In this document: positions 14,178-22,180 of the stretch, piece by piece | How the letters are laid out: each line of letters begins with the position of its first letter | Numbering within the stretch: the first letter of the stretch is position 1 | NCBI GenBank assembly: GCA_020636045.1 | Contig: JACJYP010000023.1 | Location: forward strand, 1 to 22,277 | DNA from: Lewinellaceae bacterium | Lineage (GTDB): Bacteria; Bacteroidota; Bacteroidia; Chitinophagales; Saprospiraceae | Direction of reading: 5' to 3' | Length of the DNA stretch: 22,277 nt | Made by a program: the position numbers and the translations under genes | The notes under the pieces: model-generated | Database searches by the model: none | The model's input: the letters and a program-made list of their open reading frames with translations, nothing else | What the model was told of the DNA's origin: nothing

Positions 14178-14948
14178 ATGAAAGACTGGGTCAAAAACCG
14201 CATCCTCGAATTCTTTAACCGGGTCAAAGTACCTGCCGACATCATCGGCCGCGTCGAAGACGACCCTTCCGACGGTCCCGGCCGCAGCATCGGGCCCGTA
14301 CTCGCCCGCCGCATCATCGAATACCGCAACCGGCTGCCGGTGCGGCGCTTCAAAACCTTCGATGAGCTCGACGCCGTGCCAGGCGTGGGCCCCAATACGC
14401 TCAGCGACCTGGAATATTCGTTCGACGTACCCGCCGCCGATTTTTTTGAGAACAGCCTGTTCAGTAACCACGTTTTACCCGAAAGTTGGACCCTTCTGCA
14501 CTACGAGTGGGAAGCGAACAACCTGTCGGAATTCCGGAAAGCCGTGGACGACGAAGGCACCTTCCGCGACATCGTGCGCTCGCTCGCCACGCGCGCCTGC
14601 ATGGAAACCGCCGGCATGTCGCCCGAAGACAGCGGAGCCGCCACAGAGCCCCTGCTGACGCAGTACATCGACGCCTACCACAACAGCACGGAAGAGGGCG
14701 CCCTGGCCTTTGCCCTGTGGTTCTATCGCTTTGACGCGGACAACTGGTTCAGTTTCGAGCGCATGTTTCAGCAAACGAGCGCCCTTTTCGGTTACCACGC
14801 CGTGCCGCTCTGGGAGATGGAAATGCGCTTTTTCAAGGGTTTCAAACACCGCATCTTCACCAAACTGATCGCCCCGCCCGACCTGCCGGTGCTGGTCAAT
14901 TATCCCGAACACAAAGTGACGCTTTGGGTATCGGGGCTGGCGGATTAG
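14178..14948 (+). CDS. helix-hairpin-helix domain protein of unknown function
   Basis: The 256-residue product starts MKDWVKNRILEFFNRVKVPADI. Residues 37-78 carry a ComEA-like tandem helix-hairpin-helix segment: SIGPVLARRIIEYRNRLPVRRF followed by FDELDAVPGVGPNTLSDLE. HhH motifs bind the DNA backbone without sequence preference. The remaining 175 residues are mixed, acidic and rich in aromatic residues (for example WEMEMRFFKGFKHRIF), and I do not recognise them. No signal peptide is apparent. The frame opens at 14064, but the added residues overlap the terminator of the preceding gene, so 14178 is preferred. The gene stands alone between a terminator and a long repeat-filled spacer. Confidence 0.75.
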   Translation: MKDWVKNRILEFFNRVKVPADIIGRVEDDPSDGPGRSIGPVLARRIIEYRNRLPVRRFKTFDELDAVPGVGPNTLSDLEYSFDVPAADFFENSLFSNHVLPESWTLLHYEWEANNLSEFRKAVDDEGTFRDIVRSLATRACMETAGMSPEDSGAATEPLLTQYIDAYHNSTEEGALAFALWFYRFDADNWFSFERMFQQTSALFGYHAVPLWEMEMRFFKGFKHRIFTKLIAPPDLPVLVNYPEHKVTLWVSGLAD

Positions 14949-15006
14949 TGTGCCATATTCTTCCATTTTTTATGTCGTCCGCGAGGCATGCCCGGCCGGA
15001 AAGCCA

Positions 15007-15080
15007 TCCCGAATTTTTTAACCCGTGATTGCAATCGCGGGCTGAAACAACATATCTCCGATTATTGAAAAATTTCGGGA
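15007..15080. repeat. nested inverted repeat
   Basis: The centre-left part is a 20-nt quasi-palindrome, CCCGTGATTG/CAATCGCGGG (15022-15041), with a single G-T mismatch. It is enclosed by TCCCGAATTTTTT (15007-15019) and GAAAAATTTCGGGA (15067-15080), complementary apart from one unpaired base. The arrangement resembles a small mobile or REP-like hairpin element. Confidence 0.55.
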
Positions 15081-15120
15081 CGGTTTATGTTTTGGGAACA
15101 ATTAGATTGATGAAATAGAC

Positions 15121-15271
15121 GCTCCGTAGGAGCCGACGGTTTATAGGATTTATGATCGCCATATTATTCCGCTCCGTAGGAGCCGGCTGTTACACCCGAA
15201 CATGGCCGGCTCCTACGGAGCGGCAATTCATTCAAGGCATCGTTGCTACAAACCGCCGGCCCCTATGGGGC
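15121..15271. repeat. 151-bp symmetric element with four hairpin units
   Basis: The unit GCTCCGTAGGAGCC occurs at 15121 and 15171 in one orientation. Its inverse, GGCTCCTACGGAGC, occurs at 15208, and a variant, GGCCCCTATGGGGC, at 15258. Spacing is 50 bp within each pair. The inner two form a perfect 19-bp inverted repeat (15169-15187 with 15205-15223) around a 17-nt loop. The 36-nt sequences between the units of each pair are also alike when one is reverse-complemented (both begin with a CGGTTT-TAG pattern). The whole is therefore a diverged palindrome with arms of 67 bp. Confidence 0.85.
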
Positions 15272-15532
15272 GATCAGGCGCTGCCAGATTTTTTTAAGGT
15301 TAACGGGCTTTTCGCAGCATCAATCCTCCGGTCTTTAGCACGGAAGGCCTGCCCTTTTCTTTTAAGCAAAGAAAAATAGCGGCCATGCCGGGCTGTCGCA
15401 GGCAAACCGGAACAGTCCAGGCAGAAAAGGCACGTCGGGAAAACTACCCATATTTCAAAAGCCGGGGCGTCCCAATAAACCCCAGGCAGCGCCGCCACAC
15501 ACTCCCCCGTTCCATTCAATAAACGAAAGATC

Positions 15533-15967
15533 ATGACCGGCAAACTCCTTTCCGCATTCACCGTCACCGGCCTGCTGGCCTTGTTCATCGCCCTGCCGCG
15601 CTATTATTTCACCGCTTCACCGGCTTGCGTGGAGGACGCCGCGTTCAGCGGCCTGGGTTACGGCACGCCCGAGTACCGCGCCGCTGCTGTGGAAATATTG
15701 TCCCATTCGCAGCCGCAGGATTTCCGCTATTTTTTCAAAACCTTCAGTGCCGAAGGCGCCGATACGTACATGGTCGTCAACCTGCGCAGCAAAACGCACT
15801 GCTTCGACGTGCCGGTACTGGTGGAGCGCTGGGACAAACTCGACGGCATGCGGAAAACCAACGGCCGCTCCTACCCGAAAGAACTGTACGGTCTGAAATG
15901 GTCGCTGCAGGAGCGGGGCGGCCGCCAAACGGTGGTTTATGAAGATATGCGCGCGATCATCGACTGA
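15533..15967 (+). CDS. small membrane-anchored or exported protein of unknown function
   Basis: The 144-residue product has an N-terminal hydrophobic segment (about residues 5-21, LLSAFTVTGLLALFIAL) preceded by one lysine, so it is either anchored in the inner membrane or exported. The soluble part has two cysteines (C32, C90) that could form a disulfide, a central strand-rich phrase (DTYMVVNLRSKTHCFDVPVLVERW) and a basic stretch GMRKTNGRSYPKELYGLKW. Codon use and composition agree with the surrounding genes. I do not recognise the family. A GGCAGT-type repeat begins 3 nt behind the stop codon. No clear promoter is seen upstream. Confidence 0.72.
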   Translation: MTGKLLSAFTVTGLLALFIALPRYYFTASPACVEDAAFSGLGYGTPEYRAAAVEILSHSQPQDFRYFFKTFSAEGADTYMVVNLRSKTHCFDVPVLVERWDKLDGMRKTNGRSYPKELYGLKWSLQERGGRQTVVYEDMRAIID

Positions 15968-15970
15968 ATA

Positions 15971-16016
15971 CAGTGGCAGTTGGCACCAGTTAGCAGTCGG
16001 CAGTGGCAGTAGCAGT
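15971..16016 (+). repeat. GGCAGT-type intergenic repeat behind the small membrane protein gene
   Basis: Units such as CAGTGGCAGTTGGCA and GCAGTCGGCAGTGGCAGT repeat over 46 bp, beginning 3 nt after the stop codon at 15967. The part 15993-16010 is complementary to 16106-16123 with one mismatch in 18. Confidence 0.78.
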
Positions 16017-16092
16017 ATTAAAACGATGCAAATGACGGCGGGACCATGGGTTGCCGTTTCCTGTATCACTCAAATCCGAACATTACCTGATT

Positions 16093-16124
16093 ACTGCCGC
16101 TGCCAACTGCCGCTGCCGACTGCC
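16093..16124 (-). repeat. inverted GGCAGT-type repeat
   Basis: Read on the minus strand this is GGCAGTCGGCAGCGGCAGT and onward, the same repeat family as 15971-16016 but inverted. The two could fold into a hairpin with a loop of about 95 nt. It lies upstream of the Asp-box gene. Confidence 0.75.
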
Positions 16125-16167
16125 CAATCTCCCACAGGGGAATAAGCCTGAAATTCAAGTGGGTGCC

Positions 16168-16175
16168 TATCTTTA
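16168..16175 (+). promoter_or_regulatory. weak -7 box candidate (TATCTTTA) for the Asp-box gene
   Basis: TATCTTTA differs from TAnnTTTG in the last base and ends 31 nt before the ATG at 16207. No -33 TTG lies at the usual distance. Confidence 0.3.
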
Positions 16176-16206
16176 CCGCCTCTAATCCAATCAATTCCGC
16201 CTGGTT

Positions 16207-19026
16207 ATGCGCAAAAGACAGCTTCCCGTTGTTATCATCTGTTTGAGTTTCCTGTTTCATTGCAGCGGCCCGCAGCCTTCGGGCGATATGCCGGCGCCTA
16301 CGCAGATCTATTCCGGACAGGAAGAAGAGCAGGAAAACGGCTACGAGCGTTTTCTCGAGATCAGCCACCGCACAGCGCCGGGCGTTGACTGGCGCGCCAT
16401 TGAGGCGGAGAACAGGCGGCAGGCCATCGAACGCAAAGGATCGCCGGGCAGCGTGCCGGGCCGCGAATCCTTCGCCGGCGGCCTGATCGAGGGCGACTGG
16501 CATGAACGCGGTAGCACCAACCAGGCCGGCAGCGTCATCGCGTTCGACTACTACCCCGCCACCGACCAGATATACACGGTGGCGTCGTCGGGCATCATGT
16601 TTCGCGGCAACCGCGACGGCAGCGGCTGGGGGTCCGTCAACGACGACATTCAATTCAGCAACAAAGTTGTGGAAGTAGTGCCCAATCTGAGCGGCGACAA
16701 ACGCCTCATCGGGGCGGTGGGAAAATTCCTGTACTATTCCGACGACGACGGCAGCAACTGGACGCTGGCGTCGGGGCTATCCTTCTACGACGGCTGGGGC
16801 AATCCGCTGGAACTCGTGGAAACCGACAACCACGACCTCTACTACCTCGTCTACACCTGGATCAGCAGCCCCTGGGGCAGCGGATTCCACCTGTACCGCT
16901 CGACCAACCGCGGCGCCAACTGGTCGCTGATCCAGAGTTTCCCCCTGCGCAGCACCCGCCGCGTAGCGCTGTGGCGGCCCTTCGAGACCAACGAGTTGTA
17001 TGTGGTCGACAACAATGAAAAACTGTACACGGTGTCGGGCAGCACGGTAAGCCTGCTCAACAACATCAGCGGCCTGCCCACCAACCAGAAAACCTGGCTT
17101 AGCGGCTACAAGAACGGCAGCAGTTACCGCTTTTACATCCTGACCGATACCGACAAGATATACCGCAGCCTGAACGACGGCGCCTCCTGGACGCTGATCA
17201 GTACAGTGGACCCCGATCCCTGGGACGTGGGCCATTTCGCCAGCCCTTTCCAGCAGCAGGCCCTGTACTATGGCGCCGTGGAATTCTGGAAATCGTCGAA
17301 CGACGGCAGCACCTGGAGCAAGCAGAACAACTGGTGGTCGTATTACAGCAATACCGACCTGCTGCACGCCGACATCATGAACATCAGGGCCGAGCGCACC
17401 ACGGGCGGCATGCCGTTCCTGCTGATCGCCAACCACGGCGGCATGTACGCGTCTTACGACAACATGGGCAGCACCGACAATATTGGCCTGAGCAACCTCA
17501 ACGTGGGGCAGTACTACGACCATATTTCCGCGACTTACAGCGGCAACGGCCAGCAGTACCTGTTCGTAGGTACGCAGGACCAGGGCATGCAGCGCTTCAG
17601 CAACGCCGCCGGCACGGGCATGATCGCCGCGACGCAGGTTATTTCGGGTGATTACGTGAAAATGCACCTTTCCCGGAGTTACCAGAGCCTTTGGGAAGAA
17701 TATCCCTACGGCACCTACCATTACTATTTCAACCCCTTTGTCGCCTCGGGCACCAGCGCGCAGTACAGCGTGGACGGCGTCGACGGCGAAAACCGCCAGC
17801 TCTGGATCGTACCGAGCAACCCGGTCGGCATTCCTTCCGAAAACGCCATCCTTGTGGGCGGCGGCACCACCACCGGCGACGACGGCTCCTACCTGATCAA
17901 ACTGACGGCTACGAGTTCGCCGCCTTACTCCATATCCGCCTTTCAGTTTTCCTACAATTTCCGGCCGAACGCCAACAACGGCGACAGTTACATCACTGCG
18001 GTGGCGCAATCCACACTGAACACCGCCAACTACTACGTCGCCACGGCCGACGGCACCTTCTTTTATTCGCAGGACAACGGTACCAGTTGGCAAAAAACAG
18101 CCTCCTTCAACGGCCCCGGCAACGGATTTCTGTACGGCACCTGCATCTTGCCGTCGCGTATCCACCCCAACCGCGTGTTTTTCAGCGGCAGCGGATACAG
18201 CAACCCGGGCGTGTACATGTCGACCGACGGCGGCGTCACTTTCAACCCGCTCAGTACCGGTATTCCGGCGACCTATTTCACCGAACTCGAACTCGACGAC
18301 ACGGAATCCATGCTGTTCGCCGCCACCGATGCAGGGCCATACGTCTATATTTTCTCGCAGGCCCAGTGGTACAGCCTCAACGGCGCAAACACACCGCTGC
18401 AAACCTTCAAAAGTGTGGAATACCTGCCGGCGACCAACACGGCCAGGTTTGCGACCTACGGCCGCGGCGTGTGGGACCTGCAACTCAGCGCCATCCCACT
18501 GCCGGTGGAATGGGTGCGCTTCGAAGTGCGGGCGACACCGTCCGGGCAGGCGCAACTCGACTGGACCACAGGCGCTGAAACCGGAAACGCGTATTTCGAA
18601 GTGCAGCACAGCAGCGACGGCGTGCAGTTTTCCGCCATCGGCAAGGTGGATGCCAGAGGCAGCGGAAGCCAATACAAATTCCTGCACCCGGCCCCGCGCG
18701 CCGGCGCCAACTATTACCGGCTCAGGCAGGTGGATCAGGACGGGCAGTTCAGTTATTCCGATCTCCGCCAACTGACAATGGCGGGAAAAGCGACTCCGCT
18801 CGTTTTCCCCAACCCCGTGCGCCGCGGAAGCCGGTTCCGGGTATCGCGCCTGGAAGGCGAAGCGACCTTCACCCTGTACGACCGCAACGGCAGGCTGGTG
18901 CGGCAGGCCGCGTACGAAGGCAATCTGGAGATATCTACGGAAGGGCTCGCGGCAGGCGTTTACGTTTTCCGGCTGAAGGACAAAAACAGTCCGGCGCAGT
19001 ACAGCGGCAAGATCGTGATAGAATAA
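16207..19026 (+). CDS. secreted Asp-box (BNR/sortilin-like) beta-propeller protein with T9SS sorting domain
   Basis: The 939-residue product has an N-terminal signal (MRKRQLPVVIICLSFLFHC) whose C19 could be a lipidation site. Asp-box repeats (S-x-D-x-G-x-x-W type) occur at 178-185, 232-239, 321-328, 363-370, 621-628 and 672-679, marking one or more beta-propellers like those of sortilin, sialidase and photosystem assembly families. No catalytic residues can be assigned. From about residue 764 (PLPVEWVRFEV) there is a fibronectin-like module with YFEVQHSSDGVQF and NYYRLRQVDQDG. The end (about 866-939, FPNPVRRGSRFRVS to GVYVFRLKD) is a type A C-terminal sorting domain, so the protein should cross the outer membrane by the type IX secretion system. 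The convergent glycosylase gene ends 6 bp away. Confidence 0.9.
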   Translation: MRKRQLPVVIICLSFLFHCSGPQPSGDMPAPTQIYSGQEEEQENGYERFLEISHRTAPGVDWRAIEAENRRQAIERKGSPGSVPGRESFAGGLIEGDWHERGSTNQAGSVIAFDYYPATDQIYTVASSGIMFRGNRDGSGWGSVNDDIQFSNKVVEVVPNLSGDKRLIGAVGKFLYYSDDDGSNWTLASGLSFYDGWGNPLELVETDNHDLYYLVYTWISSPWGSGFHLYRSTNRGANWSLIQSFPLRSTRRVALWRPFETNELYVVDNNEKLYTVSGSTVSLLNNISGLPTNQKTWLSGYKNGSSYRFYILTDTDKIYRSLNDGASWTLISTVDPDPWDVGHFASPFQQQALYYGAVEFWKSSNDGSTWSKQNNWWSYYSNTDLLHADIMNIRAERTTGGMPFLLIANHGGMYASYDNMGSTDNIGLSNLNVGQYYDHISATYSGNGQQYLFVGTQDQGMQRFSNAAGTGMIAATQVISGDYVKMHLSRSYQSLWEEYPYGTYHYYFNPFVASGTSAQYSVDGVDGENRQLWIVPSNPVGIPSENAILVGGGTTTGDDGSYLIKLTATSSPPYSISAFQFSYNFRPNANNGDSYITAVAQSTLNTANYYVATADGTFFYSQDNGTSWQKTASFNGPGNGFLYGTCILPSRIHPNRVFFSGSGYSNPGVYMSTDGGVTFNPLSTGIPATYFTELELDDTESMLFAATDAGPYVYIFSQAQWYSLNGANTPLQTFKSVEYLPATNTARFATYGRGVWDLQLSAIPLPVEWVRFEVRATPSGQAQLDWTTGAETGNAYFEVQHSSDGVQFSAIGKVDARGSGSQYKFLHPAPRAGANYYRLRQVDQDGQFSYSDLRQLTMAGKATPLVFPNPVRRGSRFRVSRLEGEATFTLYDRNGRLVRQAAYEGNLEISTEGLAAGVYVFRLKDKNSPAQYSGKIVIE

Positions 19027-19032
19027 ATCCTT

Positions 19033-19602
19033 TCAGGAAAGCGCCTGCGCCACCTGCTCTTTCAGATAAGGCAGCACCGTTTCTGCAAACCAGGGATTTT
19101 TGCGTTCCCATATCTGGTTGCGGGGCGAGGGATGCGGCAGGGGCAGGTACTCCGGCACGTAAGTGCGCCAGTTGCGGATGGTTTCTGTGAGGGTGTCGCC
19201 GCGCCGGTCGCCGAGGTAGCGCGCCTGGGCGTATTGCCCGAACAGCAAGGCAAGGCGGATATCCGGCATCATGCGAAGCAAAACGTCGTGCCACTTCGGG
19301 GCGCACTCGGGGCGCGGCGGCAGGTCGCCCGACTTGCCCGAACCGGGAAAGCAAAAGCCCATCGGCATCAGCGCAAAACATTCAGGATCGTAAAAGGTCG
19401 CGTCGTCCACGCCCAGCCACTGTCGCAGGCGCCTGCCGCTGGCGTCGTCCCAGGGGATGCCGCTTTCGTGCACTTTCCGCCCGGGCGCCTGCCCGATGAT
19501 GAGCACCCGCGCCTTCGGATGCACCGCCAGCACAGGCCGCGGGCCGTGTGGCAGGTGTTCGGCGCAATAGGTGCAGGTTTTGACCTCGTCGAGTATGTCC
19601 AT
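19033..19602 (-). CDS. uracil-DNA glycosylase family protein
   Basis: The 189-residue cytoplasmic protein has the UDG superfamily motifs: GQAPG (37-41) followed by GIPWDDASGRRLRQWLG, and HPSPRN (157-162) near the C-terminus. These form the uracil pocket and the leucine/His loop of enzymes that remove uracil from DNA. An N-terminal CxxC (C10, C13) with further cysteines at 75, 84 and 100 is reminiscent of iron-sulfur UDG families, but the spacing is not diagnostic. The start at 19602 (MDILDEVKTCTYC) is chosen because a TACATTTG box lies 3 nt upstream and the longer frame to 19689 adds unrelated residues. It is divergent from the GH127 gene and ends 6 bp from the convergent Asp-box gene. Confidence 0.88.
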   Translation of the reverse strand: MDILDEVKTCTYCAEHLPHGPRPVLAVHPKARVLIIGQAPGRKVHESGIPWDDASGRRLRQWLGVDDATFYDPECFALMPMGFCFPGSGKSGDLPPRPECAPKWHDVLLRMMPDIRLALLFGQYAQARYLGDRRGDTLTETIRNWRTYVPEYLPLPHPSPRNQIWERKNPWFAETVLPYLKEQVAQALS

Positions 19603-19605
19603 GTA

Positions 19606-19613
19606 CAAATGTA
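19606..19613 (-). promoter_or_regulatory. -7 box candidate (TACATTTG) for the glycosylase gene
   Basis: On the minus strand TACATTTG matches TAnnTTTG and ends only 3 nt before the ATG at 19602. If used, the transcript would begin at or just beyond the start codon, so the mRNA would be leaderless or a further start would be needed. No -33 TTG is seen. Confidence 0.35.
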
Positions 19614-19627
19614 AGGGATGCAGGGTG

Positions 19628-19659
19628 TTGTCCGTTTCCGGCGAATGTCTGTATTTTCG
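19628..19659 (+). promoter_or_regulatory. promoter candidate for the GH127 gene (TTG-N21-TATTTTCG)
   Basis: TTG (19628-19630) and TATTTTCG (19652-19659), one base off TAnnTTTG, are 21 nt apart, within the normal Bacteroidota spacing. The leader would be about 38 nt to the ATG at 19704. It overlaps the upstream region of the divergent glycosylase gene. Confidence 0.45.
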
Positions 19660-19703
19660 GGCAGTGGCATTGTTTAATGCGCCGATCACAAAACGAAAAC
19701 ACC

Positions 19704-22157
19704 ATGAATAAAACAGCGATCCTTTGTTTCCTCCTCCTTCCCGCCGCGGTATGGTGCCAGTCGGACCCGCCCAAAGCGGCCGGCAATTACAGCATCCTGG
19801 CGATCCCGTTTACGGAAGTACATCTGAATGATCATTTCTGGGAACCCCGGATCGAGACTGTGCAGCAGGTCAGCATTCCGCACATCATCCGGCAATGCGA
19901 AGAAACCGGCCGCATCCGCAATTTCGAGGTTGCCTCGGGCAATGCGGAAGGCGGCTTCTGCTCCGTATTTCCGTTCGACGATTCCGATGTGTATAAAACC
20001 ATCGAAGCGGCCTCTTATTCGCTGCAGGTGAAGCCAGACCCCGCGCTGGCGGCAAAACTGGACAGCCTGATCGCCAGGATCGCGGCGGCGCAAGAGCCCG
20101 ACGGCTACCTCTACACCTGGCGCAGCATTTACAACAAAGGAGATTCGGCGCGAGCAAAAGACGCCTCGGAAGGGCGCGGGCTCAAGTGGGCCGGCGAAAC
20201 CCGCTGGGATAAAACCGACGGCCTCAGCCACGAACTCTACAACCTCGGCCACCTGTACGAAGCGGCGGTGGCGCACCACCTCGCTACCGGCAAAAGGAAC
20301 CTGCTGGACGTCGCGCTGAAGAGCGCCGATCTTGTGGACAAAACCTTCGGCCGGGGGAAACTCGAAAAGGCGCCCGGCCACCAGGAGATCGAACTCGGCC
20401 TTGTCAAACTGTACCGGCTCACCGGCGAGAAACACTACCTCAACCTCGCCCGGTTTTTCCTCGACGTGCGCGGATACGGCGACGCGTATATGCAGAACCA
20501 CAAAAAAGTGACGGAACAAAATGAAGTCGTCGGGCATGCCGTACGCGCCTGCTACATGTATTCCGCCATGGCGGATGTGGCTGCGCTGACCGGCGACGAC
20601 GGCTACGCTTCGGCGCTTTACAACCTGTGGAACGAGGTCATCGCCGGCAAGGTGTACGTCACGGGCGGCATCGGTTCGGCCGGCAGCAACGAAGGTTTCA
20701 CGCAGGCCTATGACCTGCCCAATTTCAGCGCATACTGCGAAACCTGCTCTTCCATCGCCTTTGCCCTCTGGAACCAGCGCATGTTCCAGATGACGGGCGA
20801 CGCCATGTACATCGACGTGCTTGAAAAAACCCTGTATAATTCGCTAAATGCAGGCCTTTCGCTCCAGGGCGACCGCTTTTTTTACCCCAACCCCCTGGAA
20901 TCGCGAAAGAATGTGGAGCGCACACCCTGGTTTCCCTGCGCCTGCTGCCCGCCGAACGTAGCGCGTTTTTTCACTTCCCTGCCCGGGTACATCTACGCGC
21001 AACTGGGCAATACGGTGTACGTCAACCTGTTCGCGACGAGCGAAACCACCATCCGGAATATCAATTCCAGGTTTCAGTACGTGCCGGTGACGATCCGCCA
21101 AAGCACCGAATACCCCTGGAGCGGCATCGTCCGCATCGAGGTGTCGCCTGAAAAGCCGAACACATTCCAGTTGAACGTGCGGGTGCCCGGCTGGGCGCGC
21201 GGCGACGCGTTTCCCGGCGATCTGTATTCCTTTGAGCACAAGCAGGTCGGCAGCCTTTCCATCAAACTCAACGGCAAAGCCCTGTCCGTGCCCATCCGCA
21301 ACGGCTACGCCGAGATCGAGCGGAAATGGAAGAAGGGCGATGTCGTGGAATTCGCTTTCCCCATGCTTGTGCACCGCGTGCAGGCCAATAATAAAGTGGC
21401 CGCCGATGCCGGCATGATCGCGCTACAGCGCGGACCGGTGGTGTACTGCCTGGAAGGCAAAGACCAGCCGGACGAGCATGTCTTGAACATGCTGGTGAAC
21501 GGCGATCAGGATATCGACACCCAATTCGAACCCGATCTGCTTGGAGGAGTGCAGACCCTTTCGCTGAACGGCGTCCTGGTGGAGCGAAAAACGGGCCCGG
21601 CGGATGCCGAATTGAAACCCATGCGGCTCAAGGCCATCCCCTACTACGCCTGGGCCAACCGGGGCAAGGATTACATGACCGTCTGGCTGCCGACGGAAGT
21701 GCGCGAAGCGCGGGCGATGTCCCGGCCAACCATTGCCTCGTCGAGTACGGCCAGCGCTTCAGAGGGTTTCAAGGGCGATCTGGTCGCCATCTCCGATCAA
21801 TACATGCCCAAAAACTCGGCCGACAAAGAGAATCCGCTGATCCACTGGTGGCCGAAGTCGGGCACGACCGAATGGCTGCAATACGATTTTAAACAAACGG
21901 AACAGGTCGGCACCGTACGCATCTACTGGTTCGATGACGAAGCCACGGGCGGCGGCTGCCGCATCCCGAAGGCGCGGCGCATCCTTTATTTTGAAAACGG
22001 GGACTGGAAACCGGTCTACGTACCGGAGCCGGGCCCTGTTGTCAGGGACGGTTGGGACCTGATCCATTTCGAACCCGTAAAAACTGCGGCCCTGCGGCTG
22101 GAATTCGATATGCAGGAAGGCGTCTCGGCCGGCGTACACGAGTGGGAAGTGCGGTGA
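19704..22157 (+). CDS. glycoside hydrolase family 127 (DUF1680), probable beta-L-arabinofuranosidase
   Basis: GH127 enzymes release beta-L-arabinofuranose from plant glycans using a zinc-bound cysteine nucleophile. The 817-residue product has a signal peptide (MNKTAILCFLLLPAAVWCQS), then the all-alpha catalytic barrel. The active-site set is complete: E330 in GSNEGF as likely acid/base, E346 and C348 in ETC, and C414-C415 in CACCPPN, where C414 matches the nucleophile of the Bifidobacterium enzyme HypBA1 (16 residues separate the two glutamates in both). Beta-sandwich domains follow, and about the last 120 residues (EWLQYDFKQTEQVGTVRIYWFDD) look like a discoidin-type carbohydrate-binding module. 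An ATG at 19677 is in frame but precedes the signal peptide. No SusC/SusD or other glycan genes are in the window. Confidence 0.94.
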   Translation: MNKTAILCFLLLPAAVWCQSDPPKAAGNYSILAIPFTEVHLNDHFWEPRIETVQQVSIPHIIRQCEETGRIRNFEVASGNAEGGFCSVFPFDDSDVYKTIEAASYSLQVKPDPALAAKLDSLIARIAAAQEPDGYLYTWRSIYNKGDSARAKDASEGRGLKWAGETRWDKTDGLSHELYNLGHLYEAAVAHHLATGKRNLLDVALKSADLVDKTFGRGKLEKAPGHQEIELGLVKLYRLTGEKHYLNLARFFLDVRGYGDAYMQNHKKVTEQNEVVGHAVRACYMYSAMADVAALTGDDGYASALYNLWNEVIAGKVYVTGGIGSAGSNEGFTQAYDLPNFSAYCETCSSIAFALWNQRMFQMTGDAMYIDVLEKTLYNSLNAGLSLQGDRFFYPNPLESRKNVERTPWFPCACCPPNVARFFTSLPGYIYAQLGNTVYVNLFATSETTIRNINSRFQYVPVTIRQSTEYPWSGIVRIEVSPEKPNTFQLNVRVPGWARGDAFPGDLYSFEHKQVGSLSIKLNGKALSVPIRNGYAEIERKWKKGDVVEFAFPMLVHRVQANNKVAADAGMIALQRGPVVYCLEGKDQPDEHVLNMLVNGDQDIDTQFEPDLLGGVQTLSLNGVLVERKTGPADAELKPMRLKAIPYYAWANRGKDYMTVWLPTEVREARAMSRPTIASSSTASASEGFKGDLVAISDQYMPKNSADKENPLIHWWPKSGTTEWLQYDFKQTEQVGTVRIYWFDDEATGGGCRIPKARRILYFENGDWKPVYVPEPGPVVRDGWDLIHFEPVKTAALRLEFDMQEGVSAGVHEWEVR

Positions 22158-22180
22158 CGGGTAATCAGCCTTCTTTGTTG

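Larger units (their letters stand above)
14949..15532. other. 584-bp spacer filled with inverted repeats
   Basis: No supported gene lies here. The left part holds a nested inverted repeat (15007-15080) and the middle a 151-bp symmetric repeat element (15121-15271). The right part (about 15290-15500) has no clear symmetry. A 104-codon minus-strand frame (15274-15588) crosses the end of the spacer and the start of the next gene; I regard it as spurious. Confidence 0.55.

Noticed and set aside
15274..15588. A 104-codon minus-strand frame at the end of the repeat-filled spacer
   Set aside because: It overlaps the start of the small membrane protein gene on the other strand. Its basic, low-complexity end suggests translated repeat DNA.
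16777..18771. A 664-codon minus-strand frame opposite the Asp-box gene
   Set aside because: The plus strand encodes repeated Asp boxes and a T9SS domain, and the antisense product has no recognisable feature.
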